From Paraburkholderia oxyphila NBRC 105797 (GTDB lineage Bacteria; Pseudomonadota; Gammaproteobacteria; Burkholderiales; Burkholderiaceae): a stretch of 64,000 nt of DNA. Made by a program: the position numbers and the translations under genes. The notes under the pieces were generated by a model, which saw only the letters and a program-made list of their open reading frames with translations, was not told where the DNA came from and ran no database searches. Of this stretch, positions 53,124 through 62,113 are shown piece by piece (the stretch's first letter is position 1; each line of letters begins with the position of its first letter). Location: NCBI RefSeq assembly GCF_000685075.1, contig NZ_BAYD01000035.1, positions 1 to 64,000 of the forward strand. Reading direction: 5' to 3'.

Positions 53124-53350
53124 GAAACGCCGCGGTGTTTAACGCTCCCGCCACGCCGGCGAGTATGCAGGCGAGCTGCCGGTCGATTTCATGGTTGCGA
53201 GAATGCCCACGGCTCAATACCGCTGATCACCAACCTCACCCCATGCGCCCATATAGCCGGTCGAAGCACGCTTCATCGAACCAGGTGGCAAAGCGTTCGA
53301 CCTCCGCGAGCACCAAAGGGCGAATTTTTCACGTTCTTTGAGAACGTACA

Positions 53351-54301
53351 CTACAGCCGCTCCGCGAGCGCATGGCGCTGCATGCAGCGCTCCATCGCGT
53401 CGAAGAACGCTTCTTCGGCCGCATTCCGCTTGCGCTCTCGATGCCACAGCAGGTGGATGTCGACGTCCACGAGACCTTCCTCCGGCGGCAAGCGCCACAG
53501 GCGCTGCCGCGCCAGATCGTCCTTCACCATGTGCTCGGGCAGGCAGCCAATGCCGTAGCCCGCGAAGATGAGCCGCCGCACCTCGTCGAGGCTGGGCGAG
53601 GACGCCACGATTCTCCCCGTAAAACCGCGCTGGTCGCGAAACACCGTGAGCGGCGACAGGCTGTCGCCAATCTGGTCGCTCGTGAACGACACGAAATTTT
53701 CCGCGAGCAAGTCTTCCATCGTCAGTTGCGAGAGACCGAATAGCCGGTGGTGCCGGCCGCAGAACATCGCGTAGCGCTGGCGCAGGAAGCAGCGCATCTC
53801 GAGCTTCTCGACCGGCGTGCGGCACAGGCTCAGGCCCGCGGTCGCGGTCTTCTGCAACAGCGACGAAATGATGTCCGAGGAGCGCATGACTTCGATCTGC
53901 AGGTCGATGCGCGGATACGCCGAGTGGAATTCGGCGAGGAATTCGTCGTACACGCGCGATTCGATCCGGCTCACCGTGAGCAGCCGGATCGAGCCGGTGA
54001 TGTCGGTGGTGCGCTCGTCGAGCCCGGTTTCGAGCTGCGAAATGGTGCCGTAGATGTCGCTCGCGATGCGGTAGACCTCTTCGCCGGCCTGGGTCGGCAC
54101 GAAATGCGTGCCGCGCCGCTCGATGAGCTTGCGCCCGAGCGCGTCTTCGAGCCGCTTGAGCGCCTGGCTCACGGCGGGCTGGGTCACGTAGAGGCGCGCG
54201 GCGGCCCGGCTCAGACTGCGCTCCTGCATGATCGCGAGATAGGTGCGCAGCAGGTTCCAGTCGAGCCGGTCGTTGAGAAAGCGGGTGATGTCGGCGCGCA
54301 T
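53351..54301 (-). CDS. LysR-family transcriptional regulator
   Basis: A 316-residue regulator. The N-terminal helix-turn-helix spans about 15-75 (LLRTYLAIMQERSLSRAAAR, VTQPAVSQALKRLEDALG), followed by a periplasmic-binding-protein-like effector domain (SIRLLTVSRIESRVYDEFLA onward). It is divergent from the MHS transporter gene by 154 bp containing a 13-bp inverted repeat (54334-54379), the likely operator. By the usual LysR pattern it represses itself and activates the transporter-amidohydrolase-deacetylase genes when the substrate is present. The inducer is unknown. Confidence 0.93.
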   Translation of the reverse strand: MRADITRFLNDRLDWNLLRTYLAIMQERSLSRAAARLYVTQPAVSQALKRLEDALGRKLIERRGTHFVPTQAGEEVYRIASDIYGTISQLETGLDERTTDITGSIRLLTVSRIESRVYDEFLAEFHSAYPRIDLQIEVMRSSDIISSLLQKTATAGLSLCRTPVEKLEMRCFLRQRYAMFCGRHHRLFGLSQLTMEDLLAENFVSFTSDQIGDSLSPLTVFRDQRGFTGRIVASSPSLDEVRRLIFAGYGIGCLPEHMVKDDLARQRLWRLPPEEGLVDVDIHLLWHRERKRNAAEEAFFDAMERCMQRHALAERL

Positions 54302-54333
54302 GGGCAGTTTCCTCGCCGGTTTGGGGCTCCTGT

Positions 54334-54379
54334 ATTAGTAAAATTTATGTGCAGAATAATAACTCGAAATTTGACTAAT
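54334..54379. promoter_or_regulatory. Inverted-repeat operator candidate for the LysR regulator
   Basis: ATTAGTAAAATTT (54334-54346) and AAATTTGACTAAT (54367-54379) are complementary at 12 of 13 positions, 20 bp apart, in an AT-rich island between divergent lysR and transporter genes. This is the expected place for LysR recognition and activation sites. Confidence 0.65.
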
Positions 54380-54455
54380 GTTTTATGGAAGGCGATAAAG
54401 CTTTCATGTGTGTTGCATCGAACGCACGACGAAAGTGCAGTAAGGAGACACTTCC

Positions 54456-55784
54456 ATGACCACCCCGCAAACCTCCGCCCCTGCCACACGACAACCGGTG
54501 CGTGCCGCTGCCGCGGCATTCATCGGCACCATGATCGAGTGGTACGACTTCTACATCTACGCCACGGCCGCCGCGCTGGTGTTCGGCGAGCTCTATTTCC
54601 CGTCCGAAGACCGCTTCGTCAGCACGATGGCCTCGTTCGCCACGTTCGCCGTCGGCTTCTTCGCGCGGCCGCTCGGCGGCCTGATCTTCGGCCATCTCGG
54701 CGACCGCATCGGCCGCAAGAAGGCGCTCATGACCACGCTCATGATGATGGGCGTCGCCACCGTCTGCGTGGGCCTCCTGCCGTCGTACGCGAATGTCGGC
54801 ATGCTCGCGCCGGTGCTGCTCGTGCTGCTGCGCATCGTGCAGGGCGTGGCCGTGGGCGGCGAGTGGGGCGGCGCGGTGCTGATGGCGGCCGAGCATGCGC
54901 CCGCCGGCCGCCGCACCTTCTTCGCTTCGTTCGCGCAGCTCGGCTCTCCAGCGGGCCTGATCCTCTCGCTGCTGGCGTTCCGCTCGGTCACCTCGCTCGA
55001 CAAGGCCGACTTCCTCTCGTGGGGCTGGCGCCTGCCGTTCCTCGTTTCGGCGGTGCTGCTCGTGGTGGGCATCATGATCCGTCTCGGTGTGAACGAGTCG
55101 CCCGAGTTCGAGAAGCTCAAGGACCAGCGCAGCACCGTCAAGCTGCCGGTCGCGGAAGTGTTCCGCTCGGCATGGGGACTCGTGCTGCTGTGCATCGGCG
55201 CGAACACCATCGGCATCGCGGGCGTGTACTTCACCAACACCTTCATGATCGCGTACACGACGCAGTACGTCGGCATCACGCGCTCGCTCATCCTCGACTG
55301 CCTGTTCGCGGTGGCGATCATCCAGTTCCTTTCCCAGCCCATCGCCGCGTGGCTCGCCGAGCGCATGGGCGGCGCGCGCTTCCTGAAGTGCGCGGCCCTC
55401 GCCGCGATGCTCTCGCCGTACCCGATGTTCGTGCTCGTGCAAAGCGGCAAAGTCGTGCCGATGGTGATCGGCATCGCTCTCGCCGTGGTCTGCATGGCGA
55501 GCTTCTATTCCGTGATCGCGGGCTTCGTCTCGGGGGTGTTCCCCACGCGCGTGCGCTACTCGGCCATCTCGCTGTCCTATCAGGTCTGCGGCGCGGTGGC
55601 CGGCGGCCTCACGCCGCTCGTCGGCACCTGGCTCGCGCATCGCTATGCGGGCCAATGGTGGCCGCTCGCGGTGTTCTATACCTGCCTCGCCGGCGTGTCG
55701 CTGGTGTGCATCGTCGCGCTCGACGCGCGGCGCGCGGCGCATGCGCACGACGAGGCGGCCGCCGAGGCGCTCAGTTCACATTGA
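54456..55784 (+). CDS. MHS-family MFS transporter (ShiA/ProP-like)
   Basis: A 442-residue proton symporter with 12 spans of the metabolite:H+ symporter family. Family marks are FIGTMIEWYDFYIYATAAAL in span one, FGHLGDRIGRKKALMTTLMM after span two, and RIVQGVAVGGEWGGAVLMAA in span four. Substrates of the family are organic acids, betaines and related compounds. It starts at the ATG at 54456 with AAGGAG upstream. It lies between its likely regulator and an amidohydrolase gene 82 bp downstream, suggesting uptake of an amide-bearing substrate. Confidence 0.93.
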   Translation: MTTPQTSAPATRQPVRAAAAAFIGTMIEWYDFYIYATAAALVFGELYFPSEDRFVSTMASFATFAVGFFARPLGGLIFGHLGDRIGRKKALMTTLMMMGVATVCVGLLPSYANVGMLAPVLLVLLRIVQGVAVGGEWGGAVLMAAEHAPAGRRTFFASFAQLGSPAGLILSLLAFRSVTSLDKADFLSWGWRLPFLVSAVLLVVGIMIRLGVNESPEFEKLKDQRSTVKLPVAEVFRSAWGLVLLCIGANTIGIAGVYFTNTFMIAYTTQYVGITRSLILDCLFAVAIIQFLSQPIAAWLAERMGGARFLKCAALAAMLSPYPMFVLVQSGKVVPMVIGIALAVVCMASFYSVIAGFVSGVFPTRVRYSAISLSYQVCGAVAGGLTPLVGTWLAHRYAGQWWPLAVFYTCLAGVSLVCIVALDARRAAHAHDEAAAEALSSH

Positions 55785-55866
55785 ATTCACATTGAGTTCG
55801 CACTGATTTCGCCTTGATGCATCAGTCCAGGTGTCAACAAAAATTCGACCGGAGATGGGTTTAACC

Positions 55867-57132
55867 ATGAAAGACCTCTTGCATATCGATGGCCCGCGTC
55901 TGTGGGCGAGCCTCACTGAAATGGCGCGCATCGGCGCGACGGCGGGCGGCGGCGTGCGGCGCCTCGCGCTCACCGAAGAAGACCGGCGCGGCCGGGAGCT
56001 GTTCGCGCACTGGTGCCGCGAGGCGGGCATGACGGTATGGACCGATCAGGTGGGCAACCTGTTCGCGCGGCGCGAAGGCGCCGATCCGCAGGCCGCGCCT
56101 GTGCTGATGGGCAGCCATCTCGACACGCAGCCCGAGGGCGGGCGCTTCGACGGCGTCTACGGCGTGCTGGCCGGGCTCGAAGTGGTGCGCGCGCTCAACG
56201 ATGCGGGCGCCGTGACCGACAAGCCCATCGAGATCTGCTCGTGGACCAACGAGGAAGGCGCACGCTTCACGCCGGCGATGCTCGGCTCGGCCGTGTTCCA
56301 GGGCGCGATGACGCTCGAAGACGCGCTCGCACGCCGCGACGCCGATGGCGTGACGCTCGGCGAGGCGCTCGACGCGTGCGGCGCGCGCGGCACGCGGCCC
56401 GTGCAGGGCGTGGCCGTCGATGCCTACTTCGAGGCGCATATCGAGCAGGGCCCGATCCTTGAGGCGAACGGCACGACCATCGGCGTGGTGACGGGCGGCC
56501 AGGCGATCCGCTGGTTCGACGTGACGGTGTCGGGCGTGGCCGCGCACGCGGGCACGACGCCGATGCGCTACCGCAAGGACGCCTGGTTCGGCGCGGCGCA
56601 CATGGCGATGGAAATCGAGCGGGTGATGGCGCGCCATGCGCCGCTCGGTCTCGTGACGATCGGACAGGTGCAGATTGCGAACTCGTCGCGTAACACGATC
56701 GCGGCCAATGTGACGTTCACGGTCGATCTGCGCCATCACGACGATGCCCAGATCGACGCGATGGAGCAGGACCTGCGTGCGGTCTGCGCGGCAGTGGGCG
56801 GTACGCGCGGGCTCGGCGTGGAGATCACGCATTGCTGGACCTCGCCCGCCACGCCGTTCGACCCGGCTTGCGTCGCGCTCGTGGCCGAGGCGGTCGAGCG
56901 CCTCGGCTATTCGAACGAGCGCATCGTGAGCGGCGCGGGTCACGACGCGATCCACCTCGCGCGCTATTGCCCGACGGCGATGGTCTTCATCCCGTGCGTG
57001 GACGGCCTCTCGCACAACGAAGCCGAGGACGCGCTGCCCGAGGACGTTACGGCGGGCACGAACGTGCTGCTCAACGCGGTCGCCGCGCGCGCCGGTGTGC
57101 GCGTGCGTGCGGCGCAAGCCGTGTCTGCGTGA
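55867..57132 (+). CDS. M20-family amidohydrolase (N-carbamoyl-amino-acid hydrolase type)
   Basis: A 421-residue metal-dependent hydrolase of the group with N-carbamoyl-L-amino-acid hydrolase, beta-ureidopropionase and allantoate amidohydrolase. Metal ligands lie in MGSHLDTQPEGGRFDGVYGV, WTNEEGARFTPAMLGS and AHIEQGP, and the dimerisation-side His in VAAHAGTTPMRYRKDA. The C-terminal SGAGHDAIHLA is also typical. The start at 55867 follows GGAG. It likely cleaves the amide or ureide of the compound taken up by the transporter upstream. The exact substrate cannot be read from sequence. Confidence 0.92.
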   Translation: MKDLLHIDGPRLWASLTEMARIGATAGGGVRRLALTEEDRRGRELFAHWCREAGMTVWTDQVGNLFARREGADPQAAPVLMGSHLDTQPEGGRFDGVYGVLAGLEVVRALNDAGAVTDKPIEICSWTNEEGARFTPAMLGSAVFQGAMTLEDALARRDADGVTLGEALDACGARGTRPVQGVAVDAYFEAHIEQGPILEANGTTIGVVTGGQAIRWFDVTVSGVAAHAGTTPMRYRKDAWFGAAHMAMEIERVMARHAPLGLVTIGQVQIANSSRNTIAANVTFTVDLRHHDDAQIDAMEQDLRAVCAAVGGTRGLGVEITHCWTSPATPFDPACVALVAEAVERLGYSNERIVSGAGHDAIHLARYCPTAMVFIPCVDGLSHNEAEDALPEDVTAGTNVLLNAVAARAGVRVRAAQAVSA

Positions 57133-57134
57133 AA

Positions 57135-57233
57135 CTGCATGAGCCATGCCGCGCCGGAGCGCGAGTGATCGAGCGCACCCGGCGAGCGCACCCGGCGAGC
57201 GCACCCGGCGAGCGCACCCGGCTGCATGAGCCA
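57135..57233. repeat. Four 13-bp repeats between 12-bp direct repeats
   Basis: GAGCGCACCCGGC is repeated four times without change (57171-57183, 57184-57196, 57197-57209, 57210-57222). The array lies between two copies of CTGCATGAGCCA (57135-57146 and 57222-57233), in the gap between the amidohydrolase and deacetylase genes. Confidence 0.85.
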
Positions 57234-57253
57234 AACCTGAAGGAATCCTGAGC

Positions 57254-58282
57254 ATGAAGACCTGGTTTCATCCCGAACAGCTGCTGCATCATCCCCGCAG
57301 CTATCTCTCGCGCGGCCAGATGCGCGAGCCGCAGGAAGTGCCGGAGCGCGCCGCGCGTCTCGTCGCCGCCGCGCGCTCGCTCGGCTTCGAGGTGAGCGAG
57401 CCCGCCGACTTCGGCACCGCGCCGATCGCCGCCGTGCACGACATGAACTATCTGCGCTTCCTCGAAGAAGCGCATGCCGAGTGGAAGCGCATGCCCGAAG
57501 ACTGGGGCGATGAAGTCATGTCGAATATCTACGTGCGCGATCCGAATCCGCTGCGCGGCGTGCTCGCCCAGGCGGCCCGCTATCTCGCCGACGGCAGCTG
57601 CCCGGTGGGCGCGAACACCTGGCGCGCGGCGTACTGGTCGGCGCAAAGCGCGCTGGCGGCGGCCGCGTGCGTCAACGAGGGCGCGCGCGAGAGCTACGCG
57701 CTGAGCCGCCCGCCTGGCCACCATGCGCGCGCGGACGCGGCGGGCGGCTTCTGCTACCTGAACAACGCGGCCATCGCGGCGCAGTCGCTCAGGAGCCGCT
57801 ATCAGCGCGTGGCGATCCTCGACACCGACATGCACCACGGCCAGGGCGTGCAGGAGATTTTCTACGGCCGCGACGACGTGCTCTACATTTCGATCCACGG
57901 CGACCCGACCAACTTCTATCCGGTGGTCGCGGGCTACGAGGACGAGCGTGGCGCGGGCGCGGGCGTGGGCTTCAACGTCAACCTGCCGATGCCGCACGGC
58001 GCCTCGGAAGACGCGTTCTTCGAGCGCGTGGACGCGGCGCTGCGCGTGCTCAGGCGCTTCCAGCCCGACGCGCTCGTGCTGGCGCTCGGCTTCGACATCT
58101 ACAAGGACGATCCGCAGTCGAAGGTGGCCGTGAGCACCGAGGGCTTCGGCCGGCTCGGCCAGGCGATCGGCGCACTGGGCTTGCCATCGGTGATCGTGCA
58201 GGAAGGCGGCTACCACCTCGAAAGCCTCGAGGCCAACGCGCGGGCGTTCTTCGGCGGTTTCACGGGGGCACGCGCCCGCTAG
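57254..58282 (+). CDS. HDAC-like deacetylase (acetylpolyamine amidohydrolase type)
   Basis: A 342-residue zinc hydrolase of the arginase/deacetylase fold. The active-site His pair is in SRPPGHHARADAAGGFCYLN. The zinc ligands lie in ILDTDMHHGQGVQEIFYG and in ALGFDIYKDD, and the transition-state Tyr in VQEGGYHLESLE. Bacterial relatives remove acetyl groups from acetylpolyamines or similar amines. It is 121 bp downstream of the amidohydrolase gene, across the short-repeat array, and should be the last gene of the LysR-controlled unit. Together they suggest catabolism of an N-acylated amine. Confidence 0.92.
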   Translation: MKTWFHPEQLLHHPRSYLSRGQMREPQEVPERAARLVAAARSLGFEVSEPADFGTAPIAAVHDMNYLRFLEEAHAEWKRMPEDWGDEVMSNIYVRDPNPLRGVLAQAARYLADGSCPVGANTWRAAYWSAQSALAAAACVNEGARESYALSRPPGHHARADAAGGFCYLNNAAIAAQSLRSRYQRVAILDTDMHHGQGVQEIFYGRDDVLYISIHGDPTNFYPVVAGYEDERGAGAGVGFNVNLPMPHGASEDAFFERVDAALRVLRRFQPDALVLALGFDIYKDDPQSKVAVSTEGFGRLGQAIGALGLPSVIVQEGGYHLESLEANARAFFGGFTGARAR

Positions 58283-58323
58283 CGCATGCAGGCAGAGCGG
58301 CGCCGGAAGGGGAGGGCGCCGCT

Positions 58324-60684
58324 TTAGCGCGGCTGCGACGCGTCGCTCACGCGCTCGTTGCGCGCATCGTGCACGCCCGCCTGCGATGCGCCGCACACCC
58401 CGAAACGCTCGATCAGCGCCGGCACACCTTCCACCGGCACAGGGCGTGAGAACAGGAAGCCCTGCGCCTCGATCGGGCCGAGCGCCGAGAGCCACGCGAT
58501 CTGCTCCTCGGTCTCGGTGCCCTCCACGACCACGGTGAGGCCGAGCGAGCGCGCGAGATTGACGATGGCCGAGACCATCACGCAGACGCTGCGGTCGGCC
58601 GGAATCGCCTGCACGAACGAGCGGTCCACCTTGAGCGTGTCGACTGCGAAGCGGTTCAGATAGGACAGCGACGAATAGCCGGTCCCGAAGTCGTCGAGCG
58701 CGACGCGCACGCCAAGGCGCTTCAACGCGAAGATCTTCTCGGAGACGAGCTCGGGGTACTCCATCATCGCCGTCTCGGTGATTTCGAGCTCGAGCTTGTG
58801 CGCGGCGATGCCGGTCTCCTCGATCGCGTGCGCGACCGTCTCGTAGAGGTCGCCGCGCCAGAACTGCACCGCCGAGATATTGATGGCGAGCGAAAGCGTT
58901 TCGTAGCCCTGCTGCTGCCATTGCGCGAGCTGCGCGCAGGCGGTGCGGATCACGAAGTCGCCCACCGGCACGATCAGGCCCGTCGATTCCGCCACCGGAA
59001 TGAACTCGCTGGCGGGAATGAGCCCGTACTGCGGATGGTTCCAGCGCACCAGCGCCTCGAAGCCGGTGATGCAGCGGCGGCGCAGATCGATCTTCGGCTG
59101 GTAGGCGAGGAATAGCTGCCCTTCGCCGAGCGCGATGCGCAACTGCTGCTCCCACTTCATCAGGTGGTCGGCGCGGTGCGCGAGTTGCGGCGAGTAAAAG
59201 CGGAAGCAGTTGCGGCCGGCTTCCTTGGCGGCGTACATCGCGAGGTCGGCCTTCTTGAGCAGGTCGATCTCGCTCTCGTGCGCGACGGCGAAGAGCGCGA
59301 TGCCCGTGCTCGCATGCAGCACGAAGGCGCTGCCGCGCACGTCGAATGGATGCGTGAACGCGGCGTTGGTCACTTCGGCGAGCGCGCTCGCGCGTTTCTC
59401 GATCTCGTCGCCCTTCACGATCACCACGAACTCGTCGCCGCCGATGCGCGCGAGCGTGCCGGCGCCGCCCACGGCGTCGGCGAGGCGCGCGGCGCTCATC
59501 TGCAGCACGATGTCGCCGGCGTTGTGGCCGAGCGTGTCGTTGACCGTCTTGAAGTTGTCGAGGTCGATGAAGAGAATCGCGAGGCGCCCGAGATTGCCCG
59601 GCTGCGAGACTTCGTGGCGCAGCCGCTGCAGCGTGGCGTAGCGGTTGGGCAGCCCCGTGAGCAGGTCGTACTGCACGAGTTGCGACATCTCGCGCTCGCG
59701 CCCGAGCAGCTTGCCGATCAGGCCCGTGGCCACGGCGAAGAACGACAGCATGGCGAGCGAGATGAAGGTCGCCATCATCAGGTAGACGTTGCGCGTGTGG
59801 TTGTAGTCCGCAAACTGCTCGGCTTGCGAGAGGCCCACCAGCACCGCGAGCGGATAGCCGTCGATATGGCGGTACGAGACGATGCGCGTGACGTGGTCGA
59901 TCGGATCGACGTACGTGCCGGAGACGTGCTCGGACATCGGGTAGACGCCGCTTGCCGAGAACGCGCCGCTCGCGCGTTCCGCGTTGCCGGTGCGGCGCGC
60001 CAGCACGGCGCCGGTGTCCGAGATCACGGCGATCACGCCGTCACGGCCGATGGCGGCGTTGTTGTAGAAGTCGCTCGTGAAGTAGCTCGGGTCTTCGGAG
60101 ACCACCACGACGCCCGCGAACGAGCCGTCCGCGTGATTGAGGCGGCGTGTCATCTGCAAGGTCCAGTGGCCCGAGATGCGGCCGAGCACCGGCTTGCTGA
60201 TATAGAGCTGGTCGTCGTTCTCGTGCTCGTGCACCTTGAAGTGCTCGCGGTCCGAGAGGTCGATCGGCTTGGGATTGGGCTCGGCGGTGTTGGCGACGAG
60301 TTTGCCGTGCTCGTCGATGATCGACACCTGCACGAGCGAGTCGCTCTGCACCACGCCTTTCTCGACCGTGGCGATGAGATTGAAGTGGTCGGGCGATTTT
60401 TCGAATTCGTATTTCACGAAGCGCGTGATCTGGTCGACCTGGTGGATCGCCTTCACCGTGTGCTGCTCGAGCGCCGCCGAGAGGATGGCTGCGGAGGCCG
60501 TGGCCTCGCGCTGGGTGGCCTCTTTTTCGACCGCGAGGCGCGTGAAGATCACGGCCCACAGCAAGATCAGCACCAGCACGCCGAGCAGCGGAATGGCGAG
60601 CAGCGTGCGCGGGCGCGTGTAGGCCGGCCCGGGCGCACCGCGCAAGCCGGCGTCGCGCGAGAAGGGGCGCCAGTTCTCGTTCAT
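58324..60684 (-). CDS. Cache-GGDEF-EAL c-di-GMP enzyme
   Basis: A 786-residue membrane protein. A first membrane segment (about 29-50), a periplasmic double-Cache domain (about 55-295, with ISDTGAVLARRTGN and YPLAVLVGLSQAEQFADY) and a second membrane segment precede GGDEF (active site RIGGDEF) and EAL (FEALVRWNHPQYG, LEITETAMM, LDDFGTGYSSLSYL). No I-site RxxD is present five residues before GGDEF, unlike the two other c-di-GMP enzymes in the window, so product inhibition is not expected. EAL residues look complete, so net phosphodiesterase activity is likely. Its ligand is unknown. Confidence 0.93.
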   Translation of the reverse strand: MNENWRPFSRDAGLRGAPGPAYTRPRTLLAIPLLGVLVLILLWAVIFTRLAVEKEATQREATASAAILSAALEQHTVKAIHQVDQITRFVKYEFEKSPDHFNLIATVEKGVVQSDSLVQVSIIDEHGKLVANTAEPNPKPIDLSDREHFKVHEHENDDQLYISKPVLGRISGHWTLQMTRRLNHADGSFAGVVVVSEDPSYFTSDFYNNAAIGRDGVIAVISDTGAVLARRTGNAERASGAFSASGVYPMSEHVSGTYVDPIDHVTRIVSYRHIDGYPLAVLVGLSQAEQFADYNHTRNVYLMMATFISLAMLSFFAVATGLIGKLLGREREMSQLVQYDLLTGLPNRYATLQRLRHEVSQPGNLGRLAILFIDLDNFKTVNDTLGHNAGDIVLQMSAARLADAVGGAGTLARIGGDEFVVIVKGDEIEKRASALAEVTNAAFTHPFDVRGSAFVLHASTGIALFAVAHESEIDLLKKADLAMYAAKEAGRNCFRFYSPQLAHRADHLMKWEQQLRIALGEGQLFLAYQPKIDLRRRCITGFEALVRWNHPQYGLIPASEFIPVAESTGLIVPVGDFVIRTACAQLAQWQQQGYETLSLAINISAVQFWRGDLYETVAHAIEETGIAAHKLELEITETAMMEYPELVSEKIFALKRLGVRVALDDFGTGYSSLSYLNRFAVDTLKVDRSFVQAIPADRSVCVMVSAIVNLARSLGLTVVVEGTETEEQIAWLSALGPIEAQGFLFSRPVPVEGVPALIERFGVCGASQAGVHDARNERVSDASQPR

Positions 60685-61020
60685 CTCGCCCGCCGCACGC
60701 GCGCACCGTCGCGCCGCAGATGCGGCGGCCGGGACGACGACAAAGCGCTCGGTTGGATCGGCGGCATCGAATGCGGAATGGCAGAGGAAGTAGCGCGAAG
60801 TGCGCGAACAAGGGCCATCGGACGCTTTCTTGCGTCCGATGTTTGGATCTTAATGGTTGGGCAATGAATAAGGAAGCCATCGGTCCCGGGGTATACGCCA
60901 GTCGTGGGTAAACGGGGACGCCCGCGCGATCTGCCGCGCATAGACACGAGGCCGCGCATAGCGCGCCGGCGCTTGATGCAGGCCGGACCTACGCAGAATG
61001 CATGCCTGCAAATGGGGCGC
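60685..61020. other. Non-coding region upstream of the Cache-GGDEF-EAL gene
   Basis: About 340 bp; it must hold the promoter of the c-di-GMP gene and the 3' end of the phzF-like transcript. No terminator, repeat or coding frame was recognised. Confidence 0.4.
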
Positions 61021-61923
61021 TCATTCGAGCCCGATCGTGCCGTCGACGACCGTGAGCGAGGTGCCGCCGATCCAGATCTTGCCCGCTGCGTCGTCGTAGT
61101 CGACGAAGACACGGCCGTCACGCCCCATCGCGGTGCCCTGGCGCACCGTATAGCGGCTGCCGGGGCGGCGGTTTTGCTGCGCGAGCAACATCGCGATGGC
61201 GGCATTGGCGCTGCCGGTCACCGGATCCTCGCCCTTGCCGAGGCCCGTCATGAGGCAGCGCACCTCGAAGTTGGCCGGGCCATTGGCGTCATGCGCGCCG
61301 TAGGCCGCGAGACCTTGCGCGCCCACACTCGCGGCGATGGTTGCGAGGGCGTCGTAGTCGATGTCGAGCGCGAGCACCGCCTGCGCGGACGACAGGCGCA
61401 CCACGAGCCACGGCGCGCCGTTGTCGACGCCGCACGGCGCTGCACCGAAATCGATCGCGTCCGAGCGCAGGGCGGCGCGCAACGCGTCGTATTGCGACTC
61501 GGGTAGCGGCGTCATCTTCGCCGGCGGCGCGGCGAACGCCCAGGTGTCCATGGCGTCACTGGCGGTCCCGGCACAGCGCCGCTGGGCCAGCTCGACCAGA
61601 CCCGCGCCGCATTCCTGCACGAGGTGGCCCGGTGTCTTCGGCTGGCGGCCGCTGTCGAGGAACGCATGCGCCGTGCCAAGCGTCGGATGGCCCGCGAACG
61701 GCAATTCGCCTTGCGTCGTGAAGATGCGCACGCGATAGTCGGCGCGCGCGTCGGTGGGGGTGAGCAGGAAGGCGGTTTCGAAGAGGTTGGTCCAGCGCGC
61801 GATGGCTTGCATCTGCGCCGTATCGAGCCCGTCGGCGTCGAATACGACGGCGAGCGGATTGCCTTTGAAGGGACGCGACGTGAACACGTCGACCTGTTTG
61901 AAGCGGACGCTGCGTAGGGTCAT
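61021..61923 (-). CDS. PhzF-family isomerase/epimerase-like protein
   Basis: A 300-residue protein of the PhzF/diaminopimelate-epimerase-like fold. The start MTLRSVRFKQVDVFTSRPFK with GNPLAVV is the family opening. The Glu-bearing NLFETAFLL, the GHPTLGTAHAFL motif and the C-terminal GEDPVTGSANAAIAMLL motif are intact. Most members outside phenazine clusters have no known substrate. The frame to 62004 was cut back to the ATG at 61923. It lies downstream of ridA and an aminotransferase gene on the same strand, with a 190-bp gap, suggesting amino-acid metabolism. Confidence 0.92.
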   Translation of the reverse strand: MTLRSVRFKQVDVFTSRPFKGNPLAVVFDADGLDTAQMQAIARWTNLFETAFLLTPTDARADYRVRIFTTQGELPFAGHPTLGTAHAFLDSGRQPKTPGHLVQECGAGLVELAQRRCAGTASDAMDTWAFAAPPAKMTPLPESQYDALRAALRSDAIDFGAAPCGVDNGAPWLVVRLSSAQAVLALDIDYDALATIAASVGAQGLAAYGAHDANGPANFEVRCLMTGLGKGEDPVTGSANAAIAMLLAQQNRRPGSRYTVRQGTAMGRDGRVFVDYDDAAGKIWIGGTSLTVVDGTIGLE

Positions 61924-62054
61924 GGCGCGAGTAAGAGGCGTGAGACGGGGAGAAGTGGCTCGCGCGCCGTGCTGCATCGCGCGCTCGCCGCGATGGTGGC
62001 GCACACACCGGGCGGCGTGTGCGCTGGAGGGGACTGTGCAGGAGCGGACTGACC

Positions 62055-62096
62055 TGGCCGGACCAGGCTGGCCGCACCAACCTGGCCGCCCCTCTC
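62055..62096. repeat. 14-bp tandem repeat, three units, same family as at 13006
   Basis: Units 62055-62068, 62069-62082 and 62083-62096 begin CTGGCCG and continue with variants of SACCARS. The unit length and sequence match the five-unit array at 13006-13075. It lies between ridA and the phzF-like gene. Confidence 0.7.
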
Positions 62097-62113
62097 CGCT
62101 TTGGAGCGAGCGC

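Noticed and set aside
53214..53340. A minus-strand string near 53255-53320 that reads like a protein end (VERFATWFDEACFDRLYGRMG in part)
   Set aside because: It is short, lacks a start and matches no family I can name; it may be a gene scrap, but evidence is too thin to list.
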